In this document: piece after piece, positions 58,169 through 64,000 of the stretch | Layout: each line of letters starts with the position of its first letter | How positions within the stretch are numbered: the stretch's first letter is position 1 | Assembly: GCA_016617855.1 (NCBI GenBank) | Contig: JAECUM010010977.1 | Span: forward strand, 62,001 to 126,000 | DNA from: Megalonaias nervosa | Taxonomy: Eukaryota > Mollusca > Bivalvia > Unionida > Unionidae | Direction: 5' to 3' | DNA: 64,000 nucleotides | Notes under the pieces: generated by a model | The model's input: the letters and a program-made list of their open reading frames with translations, nothing else | Told to the model about the DNA's origin: nothing | The model's database searches: none | Program-made: the position numbers and the translations under genes

Positions 58169-58633
58169 ATGGTACGGAAAGGGTCTAAGACTTCCCGGGA
58201 CAGTTCATTGATTCTGCCTATGTCCAATTTTGATTTACTTGATGCTGCTAAAAAATTAAAAATAAAAAAATTCAGAGGCGTTTTTATGCGTGATCAATTA
58301 CCAAAAGAACCAAACAATATTGAAACTGGCATTATTAATTTCGATAAAAACTCTGGCCGTGGCACTCATTGGGTTGGATATGCAATTGATCCACGTGGAA
58401 TAATTTATTTTGATTCATATGGACTAGCACCACCAAAGGAATTTTTAAAATATGTTAGCAGCATGCAAAGTATTCCAATCTGGTATTCAACGCTACCAAC
58501 ACAAACATTAACTGATCCGCCAATATGTGGTCATGAAGTACTCGCTGTACTTGATACTGTATCAAAATCAACAAAACCACCTCATAAAGTCGTGCATGAA
58601 TATACTACGTTGTCACATTTAAATAGACATTAG
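58169..58633 (+). CDS. adenovirus-type cysteine protease of element 2
   Basis: Intact, 154 aa. Catalytic His in RGTHWVGYAID, Asp in IYFDSYG, Cys in DPPICGHEVL. The N-terminal FDLLDAAKKLKIKKFRGVFM matches the element 1 enzyme, but the Lys/Thr-rich tail found there is absent. It begins 55 bp after the PX gene and is followed at once by the fibre gene. Confidence 0.88.
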   Translation: MVRKGSKTSRDSSLILPMSNFDLLDAAKKLKIKKFRGVFMRDQLPKEPNNIETGIINFDKNSGRGTHWVGYAIDPRGIIYFDSYGLAPPKEFLKYVSSMQSIPIWYSTLPTQTLTDPPICGHEVLAVLDTVSKSTKPPHKVVHEYTTLSHLNRH

Positions 58634-58641
58634 TAAATATA

Positions 58642-59712
58642 ATGGTAGATATTTACGGAAGATCTTCTCGTGGTAAAGCTCAGCAGCAGGGTGATTTATC
58701 TAAATATGCAACTCTTGACCATCTCAGAAATGAAATCGATGATTTATTAAACATTACAAGTGTGGATCAAAATGAAGTTGTTGTTTTTCAGGATAAATAA
58801 GGACGATTAAAGACAAGTAATATACAACTACCAGATGTACTCATACAAATTCCTACCGCGGTTGTTAATAATATCGTTACTTTTACTGATCAAGGTAAAA
58901 TACAAGATTCCGGTAAGTCAGTCAAAGATTATATTAAGAAAGCTGGCGAATCATTCACGGGTTACATTATCATGAATCGAAATAAAATTATAGACCTTGG
59001 AAACCCAGCCGCAGATACAGACGTCGCAACAAAAAAAAATATGTCGATGATCAAGAATCTAAGTACGTATTAGTCAACGGCGGTATAATGCGTGCATTTC
59101 TCAACATGAACAACAACGGCATTAATAATCTTAGAACACCAGAATCTGATTTTGATGCTGCAACAAAGAAATACGTCGATGATAAGGAAATTCCAATAAC
59201 AACTTCGTTAAAAACAATCGGTGATGAAATGACTACACTCAATGCTACTTTTCTACACATGTAGAAACGTTTTTAAATTTTCGTAGAAATATAAACAAAC
59301 CCATTAAAGATTTTTTTGGGGAACAACCAACCGTTGATATCAAACTCTCCGACATTAACATAAAACTAAACGATATTGTCAGTGGAATACCTAAATTGTT
59401 CAAAAAACGAATCTGATTAAAATTCCACATGGACAAATTAAAAATATCGTGTACACGGTAGCATCAGGATCATCAACATGGACACCGCAAAGTAAAACTC
59501 TCGAACATACCGCAGAAGTAACTGGGTTATACAGGCTGTCCATGTACGGTTTGGAAATTACTGCGGCCACTTCATCATCACCGAATGTATATCATAATCC
59601 TCTACTGGTGATGCTAAATAAGAACACCAAAGAAATATTTACGTTGACATCAACGGAAATGCCCCCGAAACGTTACTGGTGGTTTCTGGAATTCGTAGCT
59701 GAAACTCCTTAA
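58642..59712 (+). pseudogene. fibre protein with phage-tail-type repeats, element 2
   Basis: ATG 58642 opens a unique N-terminus (DIYGRSSRGKAQQQGD), then TAA at 58798-58800. Two repeats remain (NRNKIIDLGNPAADTD and NNNGINNLRTPESDFDAATK), followed by a slender region and the same C-terminal head (YTVASGSSTWTPQ, HTAEVTGLYRLSMYG). Frameshifts lie in the A9 run at 59032-59040 and near 59260-59405. The stretch 59043-59185 is about 90% identical to 53107-53250 of element 1, with most differences at third codon positions. The N-terminus, which should anchor the fibre to the capsid, differs from that of element 1. Confidence 0.72.
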
Positions 59713-59736
59713 TTAAATACTCAACGTCATTGTATA

Positions 59737-60246
59737 ATGAATCAAAACCAAGGACCACAGTCCTACATCGACGTTCAACGTCACAGATACAGTCAAATAT
59801 GTAAGTGTCAGACTGAACTAAAAAATATTATTGACGATTATACACTAAAAGTAAAAAAATATCGCAGACGTTTGGTTGTCATTGATATAATTGTTTACTC
59901 AGTTTCTGCTATTATTGCTGGAACCGGATTATTATTATCGACAATAACAATGACGGCGCCTGCAGTTGTAACAATTAACGTTTCAACTTCAACGACTATC
60001 GCAAGCATTCTCAGTATTATCGCTAAGAAGATATCTGCATGTACAAATACTAAATTACACGAGTATATAATAAAATTACATACAGCAACAACGACGTATT
60101 CTAAACTATCGTCATATATTTCTTCGTACCTCAGCGATGGTAAAATATCTGATGAGGAGTTCGCAACGATAATGAAAACCTATGATGAAGCATTCCTTGA
60201 CAATAGCCAAGGCGAAAGGGCGGAGGATCAAAAATTCCCGATTTAA
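59737..60246 (+). CDS. small membrane protein of element 2
   Basis: Intact, 169 aa. A helical, Cys-containing N-terminus (HRYSQICKCQTELK) and a basic KVKKYRRRL precede two transmembrane-like segments (VVIDIIVYSVSAIIAGTGLL and a Thr/Ile/Val-rich one), then a helical tail (ISSYLSDGKISDEEFATIM). Layout and position after the fibre match 54134-54634, although the sequences differ. Confidence 0.65.
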   Translation: MNQNQGPQSYIDVQRHRYSQICKCQTELKNIIDDYTLKVKKYRRRLVVIDIIVYSVSAIIAGTGLLLSTITMTAPAVVTINVSTSTTIASILSIIAKKISACTNTKLHEYIIKLHTATTTYSKLSSYISSYLSDGKISDEEFATIMKTYDEAFLDNSQGERAEDQKFPI

Positions 60247-60265
60247 AATAATAACAATAATAATA

Positions 60266-60849
60266 ATGTCAACGTCCTTGACTGAGTCAAGAGAATTACT
60301 TCAACAGATCGTCTCTAATACAGCACCGTCAAAAACTACTATGATATCATTAAGTTCGACCAATCCTGAGTTTAGCGTTAACTTTCCAACAGCAATTCCT
60401 GCAAAAGAAATAGCATTAGCGCAATTACGAGTTTATCATAGCTTTCCAAATATTAGATCAAAACCATTTGGTGGACTGCAACCGAATAATTCATTAGTAT
60501 TTGCAAATAAGAATAAGCCTGATGGAACTCCTGATTGGCAAGTAGTTAGTATTCCAACGGGTAGTTATCAAATAGAACAAATCAACGATGAGTTCCAACG
60601 CAGAATTAAATCTATTACAGGTAAAGAATCAAAAATAGCAATTACTGTTTGTTTATTTATTTATTTATTTCAATAACCGCTGATAATGTTGTATCAGCGG
60701 TTATTGAAATAAATTCTCCTGATTATTCTGTAGATATTTATCAAAGTTCGATTAGATCAGTACTAGGCTGGCCTGAAGTTGCGCCAGTTTATCAAGGACC
60801 ACCAGAACCACAACGATCTGATTTCGTTACAGATATCAAAAATTTATAA
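60266..60849 (+). pseudogene. minor capsid (penton-type) protein of element 2
   Basis: ATG 60266 begins a penton-type protein (FSVNFPTAIPAKEIALAQL, VYHSFPNI, SIPTGSYQIEQINDEFQ). The frame is broken by a short templated insertion at about 60645-60684 that ends the first frame at 60676; the remainder (NVVSAVIEINSPDYSVDI, SVLGWPEVAPVYQGPP) reads in another frame to 60849. Counterpart of 49840-50600, weakly similar. Confidence 0.75.
60663..60714. repeat. perfect 22-bp hairpin inside the minor capsid gene
   Basis: Left arm 60663-60684 (ATTTATTTCAATAACCGCTG plus AT) is the exact reverse complement of 60693-60714, with an 8-nt loop. The right arm belongs to the coding sequence; the left arm looks copied from it. 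Confidence 0.9.
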
Positions 60850-60881
60850 AAACACCAGAATACCGAAAAACTTATCCATTT

Positions 60882-63800
60882 ATGGAGAATCCGGCTTATG
60901 CTGGTTATAAACATTATACTCATTTTATAGATTTCATTGATGGTAAGAAAGGTACAACAAGAATAGCAACAATTAACGTCGAAGAAATTAACTCAAAATC
61001 TAGTCCAATCAAATCTGAACATGAACGTGTACTTAATGATCTAAGAAATTTATTTTCCAGCGTCAACACTTTTTATGACGATGATTTAAAAAATCAGATA
61101 ATTGAAACAATACAACATTTGAATCAAGTTGCATCAGACTTAGAATATGCAAATAAGGCCATCGTTGACAGAGAAAAAACATTAAACGTACCAGTAGATA
61201 GATTTTTTAATAGTTATATAGTTAATGAAGACGGCCCAACTCAACGTGTAAGTCATAAACGTCTATTTAAAACAGTATTTCTTAAACATTATGGAATTAC
61301 AGAAGAACAGCTACCAACATTTTTAATTCCGGGATTTAACTCTGAAGAGCTAAAGAAATCAGTTAATGATCTTATCAATAATAAATCCAAACCCGGAGTA
61401 CTCACTGGTATTGACAAACCATATTATGAACGAGAGTACCCTGTGACTGCGGTTGTCTATGCAATATATCCGCTGAATAATAAACCTAACGTTACGGATC
61501 TCAAATCGATGAGACTGTCAGAATCAAGAATAAACTGTGTAGCTGAACGAGTTACAGAACACTTCGCAAACGCCATACGTGGTAATGGTTTAACAGATTT
61601 ACGACGTAAAAAAATAAATACATGGGCAGAAGCAGTTAAAGATACTGGAGCGTCTATTAAAGATGTTGCTGAGCTGGGAAAGATATTAAAATTTCCAATA
61701 ACAGTGAAGACATTAACCGGAGAGATTTTGTATAAATCGAAATATGAATCAAGAGGAACTTCGATAGACATTATTGATCATAACGCACATGCATGGACTA
61801 TGTCAGTAACAATATTTCCACGAGACAGAACGGTCAAATTTTTATGATGGTTATATATTTGATTTTATCAGGAATATCAGTAAAAGTGACCCTGTGTCTG
61901 TTTGGTTGTTTCAAAGTTCAGAGTATGATTATTATGATCAGTTTGTACGGCCCGGTGGTGACATTTATCGTACAGAATCTCTTCATGGAGAAATGAAAAA
62001 TCTTGCGCTGAAATATACTTCTGACGATGTCAAGGTTGGACAATTACTAAATAACTGTTTTACCGTTCCCTCAGTTGCTGCTCATGCTGCTCAGGAGAAA
62101 AATTCATGGAAACCGACACGATTGGAATTTCTTGAAGATGTCCAGAAAAGTTGTATTGAATATGGGCACGGTGGATTATGGAATACTAAATACAAGTATA
62201 GCGACGTTATCTCCGTTGATATGGTAGCGTGTTATCCTGGAAGTTTTTTTGGATACGGAGAATGTTCTAAATACTTTAAGAGATTTGGACATCCATCACA
62301 TGAGATGACCAGAGTTGCGATAAACGGACCCTTACCAGATTTTGACCTGACTGGATTCGCCTATATAGAATCATTCGAGTTTACAGAAAATCTCCATCGA
62401 TCACTTATGCTTGGTTTGGAAAACATTTTTCAGAAAAATGTTGGGTTCCAATAGTACTATTACGATATATGCTCGATGCTGAAATTTTAATATCATCAAA
62501 GGTAAATGAAGTGATTATATCGTATCGTCCACAGAAGCAAGTTTGGTTACCAGAACCGGATAGATTTAATATTGATGATGCCAGGAAAGAATTTCCTGAT
62601 CTTAACGAGGAGGGTATTGTTAAAATATATAAATACAGGAAAGAAAGCGATGAGAAACTTGCAAAAGATCTTGGTAGAAAGATAATCGGTAAATTTACAC
62701 AAGGAGGATCATATAACCATAAACGACACTGTACAAGATTAATTATGGACGATGCTGAACTTGATTTTATAATCGCTGATACATCGGAAAAAATACATTT
62801 ATAAACCGATGTAATGCTTATTTATCAGACGGGACCAAACTAGGTACAATTGTGAGCTATATTGATGGTGACTCACCGCAGCTTACTCATTTAAGATCTT
62901 CGATGCTAGCCTACGTTTCGATAAATCTACTGTCTATGATAAATAGATTTCCTCGTTACGCTGTCAGAGTTGCTACGGATTCGTTTTATATAAATAAAAA
63001 ATATACGGATTTGTTAAAACCGCTACTTGGCAATGGTGAATGGGGATCATGGAGAATAAAACAAGAAAATATACTCAGTTATTCTGAATCTGCCGACGTT
63101 GAAATTAAGGAAATATATTACAAAAATAATCAAATATCAGAATTGTCATCAGCACCATCTGTACATGATCCTGTGGCTAGACATAAGACTGTTTATCTTA
63201 ATGGATGTGGTGGTTCAGGTAAAACAACTCGTGCGATTAAATTATTCCTGAACAACCATTCAGATATAATTGTTTTGACACCGACACATAAACTCGCCAG
63301 AGAAATAAAAGAACGAGGAGTAAAATCATGTACATGTCATAGTTTCTTCAGATGGTGCGGAGACACATGGACTTCTGAGCGAATGGGCGAGAAATATATG
63401 CCTAAGTATATTATCTGGGACGAGATAGACACGGTACCGTTAGAAATATTAAAAATATTGCTTGAATGGTTATTGACTAAAAAGACTGCTGTAATTATGT
63501 GTGGCGATCATGGTCAACCACCACCCCTCGTCGGTCAATCTCCTCATGAATGGTTAAAATCATTTGTAGATTACTACGAAGAAATAACTGATGATCATAG
63601 AGCTATTGATGAACCTCTGAAAGAGTTTAAAAGGTTAATAAGACTACAGCCAGAAGAAAAAATACAGTGTGAGATAATACGTAAATTAATTCCAGAAACT
63701 TCTATGAACGATTTTTGGACTTTATGGAGACCTGCTGATTTGATAGTCGCAAGTAGAAAAATAAGTTCGTGATGAACTTCAAGAGAAATTATTTACGTTA

Positions 63801-64000
63801 CATAAAGAAAAGTTTTCAAATCTACCTGTACCATTATGTTATCGCCCAGCAGATACTCGACGACAGAATATTGAAGTTAAGATTCGTGGTGGTGGAATAC
63901 AAAATCTTGTCTTGAATGATATTGTTCTGGTTGCTGTTGGTGTTGTTGAGAGTGCGTTGAGCATGGATAAATCTCCGTGGACGTTAGGATACGCTATAAC
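60882..64000 (+). pseudogene. family B DNA polymerase joined to an SF1 helicase (element 2)
   Basis: Seen in order: a 321-codon N-terminal part (60882-61847: YPVTAVVYAIYPLNN, RRKKINTWAEAV, IDHNAHAW); polymerase motif A (SVDMVACYPGSF, ~62220); a motif-B-equivalent region (SPQLTHLRSSMLAYVSINLL, ~62875-62935); and motif C (VRVATDSFYI, ~62970). In the same open frame (62852-63772) an SF1 helicase follows: Walker A NGCGGSGKTTR (~63205), motif Ia LTPTHKLA, motif II IIWDEID and motif III CGDHGQPPPL. The helicase runs off the window edge. I see no clear 3'-5' exonuclease DxE motif. Frameshifts: ~61846, ~62435, ~62805 and ~63760. This is not the polymerase type of element 1. Confidence 0.8.

Larger units (their letters stand above)
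55121..64000 (+). mobile_element. element 2: second Polinton-like element, right part, runs off the window
   Basis: With 36970-37482 this is an older element split by element 1. All genes are on the plus strand. Order: coiled coil, pVI-like, major capsid, PX, protease, fibre, membrane protein, minor capsid, PolB-helicase. Neither terminus is seen, and integrase and ATPase are not in the window, so it could be a Polinton, an adintovirus relative or another endogenised virus. About 9.4 kb of it is visible. Confidence 0.85.

Overview
The window is eukaryotic nuclear DNA from an invertebrate animal. A mollusc or another lophotrochozoan fits best, but only as inference: tRNA-derived SINEs, APE-type LINEs, many minisatellites and Polinton/Maverick elements surround one recognisable host exon with animal splice signals (SAM-domain start of an ARAP-type Arf/Rho-GAP, minus strand, 20846-22541). 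There are no bacterial operons, rRNA genes or CRISPR arrays.

1-36.4 kb is host DNA crowded with transposons. It holds a LINE fragment (1-960, minus), two copies of one tRNA-derived SINE, a tandem tRNA-Asp-like pair, and an almost intact two-ORF LINE with a single premature stop in ORF2 (about 8.3-12.87 kb). A broken 5'-truncated LINE with an (ATT)n tail lies at 15.17-17.31 kb. The ARAP exon comes next, with a plausible following exon that carries a coding minisatellite. A 1.9-kb minisatellite fills 24.47-26.36 kb. A GC-rich LINE (26.93-31.0 kb) has landed inside a second minisatellite, and two fold-back repeats lie just beyond.

37-64 kb is the most interesting part: two nested, decayed Polinton-type (endogenous virus-like) elements. 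Element 1 is complete, 37483-55120 (17.6 kb). It has terminal inverted repeats of about 0.5 kb, ends in AG/CT, and is flanked by the 5-bp direct repeat TACGG. Its genes are a 131-aa unknown, protein-primed PolB, HNH endonuclease, PLA2-like domain and integrase with chromodomain, DUF5679-like zinc ribbon, adenovirus-type protease, PX-like hydrophobic peptide, major capsid, pVI-like protein, minor capsid, coiled-coil protein and packaging ATPase. A fibre with phage-tail-type repeats and a small membrane protein lie at the far end, on the opposite strand. Element 1 sits inside the coiled-coil gene of element 2, whose two halves (36.97-37.48 and 55.12-55.76 kb) stay in one frame when one TACGG copy is discounted.

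Element 2 continues to the window end: coiled-coil, pVI-like, major capsid, PX, protease, fibre, membrane protein and minor capsid. Its replication gene is of a different kind, a PolB whose catalytic part is joined to a superfamily-1 helicase. The two elements differ strongly in capsid and replication genes, yet their fibre genes are about 90% alike over one stretch and sit at different places in the gene order. That suggests exchange of a host-recognition cassette, as in phages. Most genes carry stops or frameshifts. ATPase, PX, pVI-like, HNH and the 131-aa gene of element 1, and PX, protease and membrane protein of element 2, remain open.
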